64,000 nucleotides of DNA from Ruminiclostridium hungatei. Its GTDB lineage: Bacteria; Bacillota; Clostridia; Acetivibrionales; DSM-1351. Positions 54,939 to 64,000 of this stretch are shown piece after piece. A program made the translations under genes and the position numbers. The notes under the pieces are model-generated. The model was given only the letters and a program-made list of their open reading frames with translations. It was not told the DNA's origin and did no database searches. Each line of letters begins with the position of its first letter. Position 1 is the first letter of the stretch. The stretch lies in the NCBI RefSeq assembly GCF_002051585.1, contig NZ_MZGX01000010.1, forward strand, positions 1-64,000, given 5' to 3'.

Positions 54939-56261
54939 TTGGGAAAACCCATAGTAGCAGTTGTTGGTAGGCCCAATGTGGGTAAATCGACATTTTTCAA
55001 CTATCTGGCAGGGAGCAGGATATCTATTGTAGAAGATACACCTGGAGTCACCAGAGACAGAATATATACAGAAGTTGAGTGGAGAAGCAAAAAATTTACA
55101 TTGATAGATACCGGGGGAATTGAACCCTATTCGGAAGATATAATAATGCAGCAAATGAAGCGCCAGGCGGAAATCGCCATAGAAACGGCAGATGTTATTG
55201 TATTTATGGTGGATGCCAGGGACGGCATGACGGCTACAGACAAGGAAGTGGCCACAATGCTAAGAAAATCCAAAAAGCCGGTTATACTCACCGTAAACAA
55301 GGTGGACAGGGTGGGAGATCCTCCGCCGGAGGTATATGAATTTTATAATCTTGGCATGGGAGATATGGTAGTCATATCCTCGGTGCATGGACTGGGCATG
55401 GGAGACCTGCTGGATGCTGTTTTTGAGCATTTTCCCCAAGATGCTGACAGTGAGTCCGATGAGGAGGTCATAAAGGTTGCCGTTGTGGGCAAGCCAAATG
55501 CGGGCAAATCTTCATTAATAAATACCATACTGGGTGAGGAAAGGGTAATTGTAAGCAATATCCCCGGAACCACCAGGGATGCCATTGATACCCATGTGGA
55601 AAATAACGGGCAGAAATACACTTTTATTGACACTGCCGGTATCAGGAAGAGAGCAAAGATAAACGAAAGCATAGAAAAGTACAGTACCATAAGATCCTGG
55701 ACGGCTATAGAAAGAGCTGATGTATGCCTGATAATGATAGATGCCGAAGACGGCGTCACGGAGCAGGACACAAAGATTGCAGGCTATGCACATCAGCAGG
55801 GAAAAGCCTCGATTATAGTGATAAACAAATGGGATTTGATTGAAAAGGAGACCGGCACACTGGAGGAATACAGGAAACAGGTGCATGAGAAGCTGGGTTT
55901 CATGACTTACGCACCTGTATTGTTTATATCTGCAAAGACAGGCCAGAGAGTGCACAAGATTTATGAGCTGATCAAGTTTGTAGCCGATCAGGCTGCCTTC
56001 AGGATTTCCACCGGAATGCTCAATGACCTGGTCAATGAAGCTATTGCCATGGTTCAGCCTCCGTCTGACAAGGGCAAGAGACTGAAAATATACTATATGA
56101 CACAGGCCGGAGTCAAACCGCCTTCCTTTGTTGTCTTTGTAAATGATCTGGAGCTGTTCCATTATTCATATGAGCGGTATCTTGAAAATCAACTGAGAAA
56201 AAATTTCGGGTTTGAAGGTACTCCTATCAGGTTCATTCACAGGCAGAGGGACAAGGATTAA
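54939..56261 (+). CDS. der: Ribosome biogenesis GTPase Der (EngA)
   Basis: A 440-residue double GTPase needed for 50S assembly. Two G domains: [12 protein letters not shown] with DTGG and NKVD, then [12 protein letters not shown] with DTAG and NKWD, followed by a KH-like C-terminal domain. The start is TTG 54939 after GGAGGTG. It heads the der-plsY-gpsA-spoIVA run. Confidence 0.97.
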   Translation: MGKPIVAVVGRPNVGKSTFFNYLAGSRISIVEDTPGVTRDRIYTEVEWRSKKFTLIDTGGIEPYSEDIIMQQMKRQAEIAIETADVIVFMVDARDGMTATDKEVATMLRKSKKPVILTVNKVDRVGDPPPEVYEFYNLGMGDMVVISSVHGLGMGDLLDAVFEHFPQDADSESDEEVIKVAVVGKPNAGKSSLINTILGEERVIVSNIPGTTRDAIDTHVENNGQKYTFIDTAGIRKRAKINESIEKYSTIRSWTAIERADVCLIMIDAEDGVTEQDTKIAGYAHQQGKASIIVINKWDLIEKETGTLEEYRKQVHEKLGFMTYAPVLFISAKTGQRVHKIYELIKFVADQAAFRISTGMLNDLVNEAIAMVQPPSDKGKRLKIYYMTQAGVKPPSFVVFVNDLELFHYSYERYLENQLRKNFGFEGTPIRFIHRQRDKD

Positions 56262-56316
56262 ACCAAACGGGCTGTGGATGTCGGATTCAGCAAAATTTGG
56301 TTAGTGGAGGTTTTGT

Positions 56317-56961
56317 ATGGGTATTTTAATAATCAGGCTTATTGCTGTTGCAGTTATAGGATATCTTCTGGGAAGCTTGAATACTTCCATTATAGTAGGA
56401 AAGCTTTATGGCACGGATATACGAAAGCATGGAAGCGGCAACGCGGGCATGACCAATACGCTGAGAACGCTGGGAAAGGCTGCAGCGCTGATGGTAATAG
56501 CGGGAGACATCTTAAAGGGGGTAGTATCCTACCTTATAGGACAGCTAGTAGTGAGTACGATACCCGAAACTGTAACCCTTGATCTTGCCGGCATTGGTGG
56601 TATGGCTGCAGGCATGGCGGCAATAGCAGGACATAACTGGCCTGTTTATTTCGGCTTCAGAGGAGGAAAAGGAATACTTACCTCTTTTGCTGTGGTAATG
56701 ATGATGGACTGGAAGCTGGGGCTTATACTGCTGGGCATATTTGCAGTCATAGTAGCTGTTACAAGGTATGTATCCCTGGGTTCCATAATTGCTTCGGCGG
56801 CATTTCCGGTGGGTGCGGCTATCAAGGGAAACGGCCCCGTTTTTATTGTCTTTTCCGCAGTATTGGCAATTCTTGCTGTGGCAAGGCATAGTGGAAATAT
56901 CAAAAGATTGCTTAGTGGTTCGGAAGCTAAGCTGGGTCAAAAGAAAAAAGCCAACGGTTAA
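56317..56961 (+). CDS. plsY: Glycerol-3-phosphate acyltransferase PlsY
   Basis: A 214-residue inner-membrane enzyme that acylates glycerol-3-phosphate using acyl phosphate. Motifs: GSLNTSIIVGKLYGTDIRKH then GSGNAGMTNTLR, AGHNWPVYFGFRGGKGI and RYVSLGSI. About five membrane helices. It starts after GGAGG and is followed by gpsA, which makes its substrate. Confidence 0.96.
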   Translation: MGILIIRLIAVAVIGYLLGSLNTSIIVGKLYGTDIRKHGSGNAGMTNTLRTLGKAAALMVIAGDILKGVVSYLIGQLVVSTIPETVTLDLAGIGGMAAGMAAIAGHNWPVYFGFRGGKGILTSFAVVMMMDWKLGLILLGIFAVIVAVTRYVSLGSIIASAAFPVGAAIKGNGPVFIVFSAVLAILAVARHSGNIKRLLSGSEAKLGQKKKANG

Positions 56962-57004
56962 TTTCTATTGGTAACATACAATTTAATTATAACAGGAGGG
57001 GAAT

Positions 57005-58000
57005 ATGAATAGAAATGTTGCAGTTGTCGGCGCTGGAAGCATGGGTACAGCGATGGCGGTTTTGCTGTCTAAGAACGGCAATAATGTAAGACTTTGGTCT
57101 CCCATGAAGGATGAAATAGGTATGTTGAAGGCGAACAAAGAGCATGTGACCAGATTACCGGGTGTGAAAATCCCTGATAGTGTGGAATTCACAAATGAGA
57201 TAGAATTTGCGGTAAAGGATGCGGAGGTTGTAGTTCTGGCGGTTCCTTCCCAGACGACCAGACAGAATTGCAAAACCCTGGCAGGGCTTATCACCAGGGA
57301 TACTGTTGTGGTAACCTGTTCCAAAGGAATAGAGGACGGCAGTTGCAAGCTGCTTTCCGAAATAATGCAGGAAGAACTGCCGGACAACAGTGTTGCAGTT
57401 TTGTCAGGCCCCAGCCATGCCGAAGAAATAGGCAGGGACATACCTACTACCGTGGTGGCCGCTTCTGAAAAGGTTGAGGTTGCAAGCTTCCTGCAGGATT
57501 TGTTTATGACTCCCAACTTCAGAGTTTACACAAATACAGATGTCATAGGAGTAGAGCTGGGGGGAGCTTTGAAAAACATAATAGCCTTGTGCGCGGGCAT
57601 TTCCGATGGCCTGGGCTATGGTGACAATACCAAGGCTGCCTTGATGACCAGAGGTATTGCAGAGATTTCCAGACTGGGAGTTGCCATGGGCGGAAATTCC
57701 GAGACATTCTCAGGACTTACGGGAGTTGGAGACCTTATAGTTACCTGTACCAGCATGCATAGCAGGAACAGGAGGGCCGGAATCCTGATAGGTCAGGGAA
57801 AGTCTGTACAGGAAGCCCTTGACGAGGTTAATATGGTTGTAGAGGGTGTAGCCACTACCAAGCCGGCCTACGAGCTTGCAAAAAGACTGGGAGTATCCAT
57901 GCCCATAACCAATGAGGCATACAGTGTCCTGTTCGAGGGAAAAGACCCAAGGACTGCGGTGGGCGACCTTATGACCAGGGATAAGAAAACGGAAATGTAA
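57005..58000 (+). CDS. gpsA: NAD(P)-dependent glycerol-3-phosphate dehydrogenase
   Basis: 331 residues; reduces dihydroxyacetone phosphate to sn-glycerol-3-phosphate for phospholipid synthesis. NAD(P)-binding [19 protein letters not shown]; family motifs [37 protein letters not shown] and [20 protein letters not shown]. It starts after GGAGGGG. Next to plsY in the same direction. Confidence 0.97.
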   Translation: MNRNVAVVGAGSMGTAMAVLLSKNGNNVRLWSPMKDEIGMLKANKEHVTRLPGVKIPDSVEFTNEIEFAVKDAEVVVLAVPSQTTRQNCKTLAGLITRDTVVVTCSKGIEDGSCKLLSEIMQEELPDNSVAVLSGPSHAEEIGRDIPTTVVAASEKVEVASFLQDLFMTPNFRVYTNTDVIGVELGGALKNIIALCAGISDGLGYGDNTKAALMTRGIAEISRLGVAMGGNSETFSGLTGVGDLIVTCTSMHSRNRRAGILIGQGKSVQEALDEVNMVVEGVATTKPAYELAKRLGVSMPITNEAYSVLFEGKDPRTAVGDLMTRDKKTEM

Positions 58001-58077
58001 TAAATATTTAAGGCGGAGTGTCCGGCCAGGCTTATGCCAGGACTGGCCGGACTACCCAATAGAATAAGAGAAGCGGG

Positions 58078-58113
58078 CTGCATATGGTTTTCTGCCGTAT
58101 GCAGTTCTTTTTT
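58078..58113 (+). terminator. Terminator of the der-plsY-gpsA run
   Basis: CTGCATATGG (58078-58087) pairs with CCGTATGCAG (58095-58104), followed by TTCTTTTTT. A second stem without T-run, GTCCGGCCAG/CTGGCCGGAC, lies upstream at 58020-58052. Confidence 0.85.
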
Positions 58114-58285
58114 ATGTAAATACGCAGGCTGTGTGATATCCTCCCTTGAACTTCACCTGAGAAAAGTCAATTTTATTATAATTTTTTTGTAATAATAACT
58201 TTTTTCGGACATATATTTAATATTGAAAGTGACAACGTACATAGTCCTATTTGGGCGTGTAGCAATATAGGGGAGGGTTCTAAGC

Positions 58286-59764
58286 GTGGAAAAATTCAAT
58301 ATATACCAGCAAATTGCTGAAAGAACTCAAGGGGATATTTATATAGGAATAGTGGGACCTGTAAGAACGGGTAAATCAACCTTCATAAAGAGATTTATGG
58401 ATTTGCTGATTATTCCCAATATAGAGAACACTTACCAGAAGGAAAGGGCAATAGATGAACTTCCACAAAGTGCGTCGGGAAGAACCATAATGACCACTGA
58501 ACCTAAATTCATCCCCAATGAGGCAGTAGAAGTAGTTATTGATGACAATGTACAGCTAAAAGTCAGAATGATCGATTGTGTAGGGTATATGGTAAGAGGT
58601 GCCATGGGCCACCTTGAAAACAATGCACCCAGAATGGTATCCACTCCGTGGTATGAATACCAGATTCCTTTTGAAGAAGCAGCCGAAATCGGAACCAGAA
58701 AGGTAATCAACGAGCATTCTACCATTGGTATAGTTGTGACCACAGACGGAAGTATAGCCGATATTCCCAGAGAAGATTACATAGATGCCGAAAGAAGGGT
58801 AATTGCCGAGCTTAAGGCCATTAATAAGCCGTTTGTAGTAATAATTAATACCATAAGGCCGCGAGATCCGGAAACTCTCAGGCTGCGGGAGGAAATGGAG
58901 CAGAAGTACGGTGTGACGGCTCTTACCATGGACTGCCTCCAGATGAGAATCGATGATATTGATTCGGTAATGGAAAAAATCCTGCATGAATTTCCCATAT
59001 TCGAAATCGGTGTAAATATACCCAGGTGGGTGGAAGCTCTGGAGGATTCTCACTGGCTCAAGTCCAACGTACTTGATTCCATAAGGGAGACTTTCCGGTC
59101 GGCAGGCAGGATAAGGGATATAAAGTCGGCCATGCCCGGTTTTGAAAACTATGACTTTATTAAAAGAGCTGTAATAGACAAGGTCAGCCTGGGTGAAGGT
59201 TCGGTGCTTGTGGATTTGTCCACCACGGACGGACTGCTGTACAGGATTCTCAGCGAGGAATCAGGAATGGAAATAGAGGGAGAGCACAAGCTGATCCGTC
59301 TCATAAAGGATCTGGCAAGAGTAAAACGCGAGTATGACAGGGTTGAATATGCCTTGCATGAAGTCAAGGTAAAGGGTTACGGAATGGTGTCTCCACAGCT
59401 CGAGGAGCTTACCCTTGAGGAGCCTGAAATCATCAAGCAGGGCAACAAGTTCGGAGTCAGGCTGAGAGCCAGTGCCCCGTCCATACATATGATAAGGGCT
59501 GATATCGAAACTGAAATAGCACCGCTGGTAGGGACTGAAAAACAGTCGGAAGAGCTGGTGACATATTTGCTCAGGGAGTTTGAAAATGATACTGCAAGAC
59601 TGTGGGAGTCAAACATATTCGGCAAGTCACTGCACGAGCTTGTAAATGAAGGACTGCAGAATAAGCTTTTCAGAATGCCGGAGGATGCGCAGCTCAAGCT
59701 TCAGGAAACCTTGCAGAAAATTATAAATGAGGGCAGCGGAGGCCTGATCTGCATCATATTGTAA
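58286..59764 (+). CDS. spoIVA: Stage IV sporulation protein A (spore coat ATPase)
   Basis: A 492-residue protein that polymerises around the forespore to form the base of the spore coat. N-terminal P-loop GPVRTGKSTFIKRF within the invariant start MEKFNIYQQIAERTQGDIYI; other highly conserved blocks are TTEPKFIPNEA, IDCVGYMVRGA, VTTDGSIADIPREDY and the C-terminal GSGGLICIIL. It starts at GTG 58286 after GGGGAGGG. Mother-cell expression under sigma-E is known in B. subtilis; I see no clear sigma-E promoter in the 285-base gap upstream. Confidence 0.98.
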   Translation: MEKFNIYQQIAERTQGDIYIGIVGPVRTGKSTFIKRFMDLLIIPNIENTYQKERAIDELPQSASGRTIMTTEPKFIPNEAVEVVIDDNVQLKVRMIDCVGYMVRGAMGHLENNAPRMVSTPWYEYQIPFEEAAEIGTRKVINEHSTIGIVVTTDGSIADIPREDYIDAERRVIAELKAINKPFVVIINTIRPRDPETLRLREEMEQKYGVTALTMDCLQMRIDDIDSVMEKILHEFPIFEIGVNIPRWVEALEDSHWLKSNVLDSIRETFRSAGRIRDIKSAMPGFENYDFIKRAVIDKVSLGEGSVLVDLSTTDGLLYRILSEESGMEIEGEHKLIRLIKDLARVKREYDRVEYALHEVKVKGYGMVSPQLEELTLEEPEIIKQGNKFGVRLRASAPSIHMIRADIETEIAPLVGTEKQSEELVTYLLREFENDTARLWESNIFGKSLHELVNEGLQNKLFRMPEDAQLKLQETLQKIINEGSGGLICIIL

Positions 59765-59852
59765 TACAGAGCTGCTGCTGCACCCGGACAGAACAGAATT
59801 TCAGGTTTGATGAAATTTATGCTCCGGACATATATAATAAATGGAATTCAGT

Positions 59853-59890
59853 AAAAAGGGGAGGGCCGCCCAAGCGGCCTTCCCCTTTTT
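59853..59890. terminator. Bidirectional terminator between spoIVA and thiT
   Basis: AAAAAGGGGAGGGCCGC (59853-59869) pairs with 59874-59890 with one G-U, around the loop CCAA. A and T runs at both ends suit both convergent genes. Confidence 0.9.
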
Positions 59891-59894
59891 ATAA

Positions 59895-60437
59895 TCAGCC
59901 TGCCGGCAGATAGCTTTCTTTTAAAAATCTCTTCAAGGGAATGTACAGCAGACCCAGCAGGACAAGTGTGCTTATAAGCTCAGGCAGCATGTAGCTTGCA
60001 TTATATACCAGGGAATACAAGTATACATTCTGACCTTCCGGTGTTGTATAGGCCCATACTATAACTCCGGAGAGAAAATGAAAAACGAATCTTGCAAACA
60101 TGGCGGTAAAGGTGCTGAGCAGGTTCAATGCAGCATTTTTTCTGAACAGACCGGAAAGACCTATGCTGGCAAAAGGCATGAGGTAGTCAAGCAGAATACT
60201 TAGGGGATGGTATGAATACTTGGGCCCCAGGAGAAACTGCAAAATCCCGAAAACCAGACCCGCAAGCATACCCGGCCGTGTGCCCCATCTGATTGCGAAT
60301 ATTATCACCGGTATCATGCTTCCGGCAGTCACAGACCCTCCATAGGGAGATTCATAGACCTTAAAATAACTGAGAACCTGGGCCAGGGCAATCATAATTC
60401 CGGCCTCCACCATCATTCTGGTAGACATTTTTTTCAT
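59895..60437 (-). CDS. thiT: Thiamine ECF transporter substrate-binding protein ThiT
   Basis: A 180-residue membrane protein with six helices, the thiamine-binding S component of an energy-coupling factor transporter. Family features: GSVTAGSMIPVIIFAIRWG, GPKYSYHPLSILLDYLMPF and FARFVFHFLSGVIVWA. The shared ECF module is elsewhere. It starts after AAGGAGG-like TCCTCC on the plus strand and is controlled by the TPP riboswitch upstream. Confidence 0.95.
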   Translation of the reverse strand: MKKMSTRMMVEAGIMIALAQVLSYFKVYESPYGGSVTAGSMIPVIIFAIRWGTRPGMLAGLVFGILQFLLGPKYSYHPLSILLDYLMPFASIGLSGLFRKNAALNLLSTFTAMFARFVFHFLSGVIVWAYTTPEGQNVYLYSLVYNASYMLPELISTLVLLGLLYIPLKRFLKESYLPAG

Positions 60438-60519
60438 GGAAAATCCTCCTTATCATAATAACATACGTACAGTAACGTTTTTTTAATGCATTCTTGCAGG
60501 AAACCTGCTTTTCCGGACA

Positions 60520-60564
60520 ATAAAAAATGCCATGCCTGTTTGGAAAAATGCAGCATGACATTGT
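60520..60564 (-). terminator. Riboswitch-linked terminator upstream of thiT
   Basis: On the minus strand, TGTCATGC pairs with GCATGGCA (one G-U) followed by TTTTTT. It lies between the TPP aptamer and thiT, so TPP binding would promote termination. Confidence 0.75.
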
Positions 60565-60565
60565 A

Positions 60566-60690
60566 CTTTCCTACGCTGGCATTACCCAGATCAGGTATAT
60601 GGAATATTGCATTCCATGGAATGAGAAGCATCCCTTGGGGTTTTAAGTAAACATACTTATCTCAGCCGAATCCATTATCAGCTCCCCCGT
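60566..60690 (-). ncRNA. TPP riboswitch (THI element)
   Basis: On the minus strand in order: GGGGAGCTGATAATGG, CGGCTGAGA, AACCCCAAGGG, ACCTGATCTGGGTAATGCCA and GCGTAGGAAAGT. This is the standard thiamine pyrophosphate aptamer, upstream of thiT. Confidence 0.96.
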
Positions 60691-60905
60691 AAAGACAAAG
60701 CTCAACCAAAAGCCGGAGCACAACCCGTGTATTGGTCAGTATTGCTTATATCTTTCAATATTCAATTGAAATCGGATTTGATATCCGTTGCTATTATAAC
60801 AGAAGGTTAAATGAATAGCAATGTCCGATGTTGCAAGGAGGCTGTTCACTCCGGGACACGGACGGATTCTTTTAAAAAATCCTGCATGCAAATTCTAGAA
60901 ATTAC

Positions 60906-60944
60906 CGAACAAACGTTTGCATTATTTTGTTTATTTGATATAAT
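60906..60944 (+). promoter_or_regulatory. uvrA promoter overlapped by a LexA (SOS) box
   Basis: TTTGCA (60916-60921), 17 bases, TATAAT (60939-60944). CGAACAAACGTTTG (60906-60919) matches the Gram-positive LexA box CGAAC-N4-GTTCG with one change and covers the -35. This predicts LexA repression of uvrA released on DNA damage. Confidence 0.8.
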
Positions 60945-61073
60945 ATAAATGCACTAAATATATAAGAGTTTTTCTTTATAACAGTTCAATATTTTATATT
61001 TATTTTATATTTATAGATGTCAAAGTCGGAAAGGGAATACTTTTTTGACAGCACAGCAGAAATGGAGCAGAAA

Positions 61074-63932
61074 ATGATCAGGGATAATATTTTTATAAAG
61101 GGTGCAAGGGAGCACAACCTCAAGAATGTTGACATTGAAATACCAAGGGACAAGTTTGTTGTTATCACAGGCCTCAGCGGCTCCGGCAAATCCTCGCTGG
61201 CTTTTGATACCATATATGCAGAAGGCCAGAGACGTTACGTGGAATCCCTGTCCTCATATGCAAGACAGTTTTTAGGGCAGATGGAAAAGCCGGATGTGGA
61301 TTATATTGACGGACTTTCTCCTGCCATATCCATAGACCAGAAGACTACCAGCCGAAATCCGCGTTCCACAGTGGGAACGGTTACCGAGATACATGATTAT
61401 CTCAGGCTGCTTTATGCCCGAATAGGCATTCCTCACTGCCCCAAGTGCGGAAAAGAGATAGCCCAGCAGACTGTGGACCAGATGGTGGATCAGATCCTTT
61501 CCTTTGAAGAGGGGACCAGGATACAGCTCCTGGCTCCGGTGGTCAGAGGCCGCAAGGGTGAGTATCATAAGCTTATAGAAGACGCAAAAAAAGGCGGCTT
61601 TGTGAGAATCAGAGTGGACGGCCAGGTGTATGACATAAATGAAGAGATTGTCATGGACAAAAACAAGAAACACAATATTGAGATTGTTGTGGACAGGCTC
61701 ATTATAAGGGAGGACATCCAAAAAAGACTGTCCGATTCCCTTGAAACAGTGCTCCAGTTAAGCGGGGGCACCGCAATCATAGATGTTGTCGGAAAGGAGG
61801 AATTCCTTTTCAGCCAGAATTTTGCCTGCAGTGATTGCGGCATCAGCATAGAAGAACTCACCCCCAGAATGTTTTCCTTCAACAATCCCTTTGGAGCCTG
61901 CCCCACATGTACAGGTCTGGGAAATCTGCTCAAGGTTGACCCCGACCTGATAATACCCGACAGGTCCCTGTCGCTGGAAGAGGGGGCTATAACCGTATCA
62001 GGCTGGAATGTGGAAAGCGAGGATGCTTACACCAGGATGATATTCAACGCTCTTGCCAAGCATTACAAGTTCAAGCTGAGCACACCTGTCCATAAGCTGC
62101 CGGCTGAAATATTGGACATAATACTGTTGGGAACCAAAGGTGAAAAAATCAAGGTGGAATACGAGAGAGAATATGGCAGCGGCTCATATCTGGCTGCATT
62201 TGAAGGCGTAGTAAATGTTGTGGAGCGCCGTTACAAGGAAACCCAGTCAGAGGGTATGAAGCAGTATTATGAACAGTTTATGAGCAATACCCCGTGTCCG
62301 GACTGTCAGGGTGCAAGGCTGAAACCGGAGAGCCTCGCAGTTACTGTGGGAGATAAAAATATCCACCAGCTTTCAACCATGTCGGTGGCTGAGACCAAGG
62401 ACTTCTTTCTCAACGTGCAGTTGACGGACAGGCAGAAGATGATTGCCAATCAGATTTTAAAAGAGATAAATGCCAGAATAGGCTTTCTGGTGGATGTGGG
62501 GTTGGATTACCTCACTCTTTCCAGAGGAGCAGGAACCTTGTCAGGCGGTGAAGCTCAGAGAATCAGGCTTGCCACACAGATTGGCTCAGGCCTGATGGGA
62601 GTTTTGTATATACTTGACGAACCCAGCATAGGCCTGCATCAGAGAGATAACGCAAGGCTGCTGACTACACTGAACCGCCTGAGAAATCTGGGGAATACCT
62701 TGATTGTCGTAGAGCATGATGAGGATACCATGCATGCTGCCGATCACATAATTGATATGGGGCCTGGTGCGGGTATCCACGGGGGAAATGTTGTGGCAGA
62801 GGGCCCTCTGGATAAAATACTCAAGTGCGAGGAGTCGCTGACAGGCCAGTACCTCAGCGGCAAGAAGTCCATTGAAATACCTGCCAGGCGCAGGAAACCC
62901 AACGGTAAATGGCTTGAAATAGTGGGAGCAAGGGAAAACAACCTGAAAAATATAGATGCAAAAATACCCCTTGGCGTATTAACCTCCATTACCGGAGTAT
63001 CAGGTTCAGGAAAGAGCTCTCTGATAAATGAGATTTTGTACAACAGTCTGGCCGGCAAGCTGAACAGGGCCAGAACCAAACCGGGAAGTCATGATGCCAT
63101 AAAAGGAATTGAAAACCTGGACAAGGTTATAAATATAGACCAGTCTCCTATAGGAAGGACACCACGGTCAAATCCGGCAACGTATACAGGGGTGTTTGAC
63201 CTTATCAGGGAGGTGTTTGCTTCCACTACCGAAGCAAAAATGAAGGGTTATAAAAACGGAAGATTCAGTTTCAATATAAAGGGTGGACGGTGTGAGGCCT
63301 GCAGCGGGGATGGAATCATAAAAATCGAAATGCATTTCCTGCCTGATATCTATGTTCCGTGTGAGGTATGCAAGGGAAAGAGGTATAACCGCGAGACCCT
63401 TGAGGTCAAATACAAGGGAAAGAGCATATCCGATGTACTTAATATGACTGTTGAAGATGCACTTGAGTTTTTCAAAAATATTCCAAAGATTCAAAGAAAG
63501 CTTCAGACTCTCTATGATGTGGGCTTGGGCTATGTAAAAGTGGGACAGCCTTCCACAACCCTTTCAGGAGGTGAGGCACAGAGAGTCAAGCTGGCCACCG
63601 AGCTGTCCAAAAAAAGTACGGGGAGTACGTTGTATATACTGGACGAGCCCACCACCGGCCTGCACATAGCTGATGTCCACAGACTCATTGATATTTTGCA
63701 GAGACTGGTGGATGCGGGAAACTCCATAGTTGTCATAGAACACAACCTGGATGTGATCAAGACCTCGGATTATATACTGGATCTTGGGCCAGAGGGAGGA
63801 AACAGGGGAGGAACCATTATTGCCCGGGGCACTCCCGAGGAAGTAGCCGGGGTTGAGGGCTCCTATACGGGAAATTATCTGAAAAAGATTTTAGACCAGA
63901 GTAAAAGTAATTATGAACAAAAAACCATATAA
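61074..63932 (+). CDS. uvrA: Excinuclease ABC subunit A
   Basis: A 952-residue damage-recognition ATPase of nucleotide excision repair, from ATG 61074 ([18 protein letters not shown]), six bases after GGAG; the ATG at 61017 has no ribosome binding site. Two ABC domains: Walker [10 protein letters not shown] and GVSGSGKSS, signatures [12 protein letters not shown] and [12 protein letters not shown]. Zinc modules: [20 protein letters not shown], and [16 protein letters not shown]. Length is normal. LexA-box control upstream. Confidence 0.98.
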   Translation: MIRDNIFIKGAREHNLKNVDIEIPRDKFVVITGLSGSGKSSLAFDTIYAEGQRRYVESLSSYARQFLGQMEKPDVDYIDGLSPAISIDQKTTSRNPRSTVGTVTEIHDYLRLLYARIGIPHCPKCGKEIAQQTVDQMVDQILSFEEGTRIQLLAPVVRGRKGEYHKLIEDAKKGGFVRIRVDGQVYDINEEIVMDKNKKHNIEIVVDRLIIREDIQKRLSDSLETVLQLSGGTAIIDVVGKEEFLFSQNFACSDCGISIEELTPRMFSFNNPFGACPTCTGLGNLLKVDPDLIIPDRSLSLEEGAITVSGWNVESEDAYTRMIFNALAKHYKFKLSTPVHKLPAEILDIILLGTKGEKIKVEYEREYGSGSYLAAFEGVVNVVERRYKETQSEGMKQYYEQFMSNTPCPDCQGARLKPESLAVTVGDKNIHQLSTMSVAETKDFFLNVQLTDRQKMIANQILKEINARIGFLVDVGLDYLTLSRGAGTLSGGEAQRIRLATQIGSGLMGVLYILDEPSIGLHQRDNARLLTTLNRLRNLGNTLIVVEHDEDTMHAADHIIDMGPGAGIHGGNVVAEGPLDKILKCEESLTGQYLSGKKSIEIPARRRKPNGKWLEIVGARENNLKNIDAKIPLGVLTSITGVSGSGKSSLINEILYNSLAGKLNRARTKPGSHDAIKGIENLDKVINIDQSPIGRTPRSNPATYTGVFDLIREVFASTTEAKMKGYKNGRFSFNIKGGRCEACSGDGIIKIEMHFLPDIYVPCEVCKGKRYNRETLEVKYKGKSISDVLNMTVEDALEFFKNIPKIQRKLQTLYDVGLGYVKVGQPSTTLSGGEAQRVKLATELSKKSTGSTLYILDEPTTGLHIADVHRLIDILQRLVDAGNSIVVIEHNLDVIKTSDYILDLGPEGGNRGGTIIARGTPEEVAGVEGSYTGNYLKKILDQSKSNYEQKTI

Positions 63933-63947
63933 GTAAAAAATAATTTG

Positions 63948-63984
63948 TAGAGTTCCTATAAAATCTGATTTTGTAGGAACTCTA
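63948..63984 (+). terminator. Terminator after uvrA
   Basis: TAGAGTTCCTA (63948-63958) pairs with TAGGAACTCTA (63974-63984). The following sequence is AT-rich. Confidence 0.65.
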
Positions 63985-64000
63985 TTTATATGTCATAAAT

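Noticed and set aside
58141-58285. Sigma-E promoter for spoIVA
   Set aside because: Sequences around CATATATT and GTACATAGT match the consensus too poorly to call.

Overview
The window comes from a spore-forming, anaerobic, cellulosome-producing Firmicute, most like the Ruminiclostridium / [Clostridium] cellulolyticum group. Evidence: two secreted glycoside hydrolases ending in type I dockerins (9097-13291), a GerA-type germinant receptor operon, spoIVA, pta-ackA, an SLH surface protein, clostridial T-boxes and riboswitches, and strong AGGAGG-type ribosome binding sites. The genus is an inference from gene content. No rRNA, tRNA or CRISPR array was seen.

Layout. 1-8851: the 3' end of a large RHS/YD-repeat polymorphic toxin gene with its immunity gene, followed by three displaced 'orphan' cassettes. 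Each orphan has a shortened copy of the RHS core, a different C-terminal toxin tip and a different immunity gene. The cassettes are separated by short non-coding junctions that share arms of one inverted repeat. 9022-13291: dockerin-bearing GH9 endoglucanase and GH26 mannanase (minus strand). 13834-17584: two AidA/PixA-type inclusion-body proteins on the minus strand, facing a response regulator with a phage-repressor-like (XRE) output domain and its membrane histidine kinase. The PixA promoter is a perfect consensus sigma-A promoter with a palindrome in its spacer. 17698-18099: fascin-like beta-trefoil protein. 18310-22371: germinant receptor operon in the order A, C, small D-like protein, B. 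22391-25102: cobalamin riboswitch and metE. 25308-29505: apparently cytoplasmic GH28 and GH39 enzymes with an AraC regulator. 29738-31312: solitary large serine recombinase. 31448-39629: SLH protein and two giant secreted repeat proteins, the first interrupted by a frameshift. 39644-40648: a small basic ORF and a C39-like cysteine-peptidase-fold protein.

The right-hand third is core chromosome: Leu T-box and leuA; a convergent Glu T-box, gltX, glnS and apgM block; a membrane-bound spermidine-synthase-like protein; pta-ackA; yceD-rpmF; a DUF512 radical-SAM-like protein; der, plsY, gpsA and spoIVA; a TPP riboswitch and thiT; and uvrA behind a LexA-box promoter.

The left side (toxin array, cellulosomal enzymes, PixA pair, surface proteins) is accessory and the right side is conserved. 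The best candidates for something new are the toxin cassette array with its hairpin junctions, and the PixA pair facing a REC-XRE two-component system.
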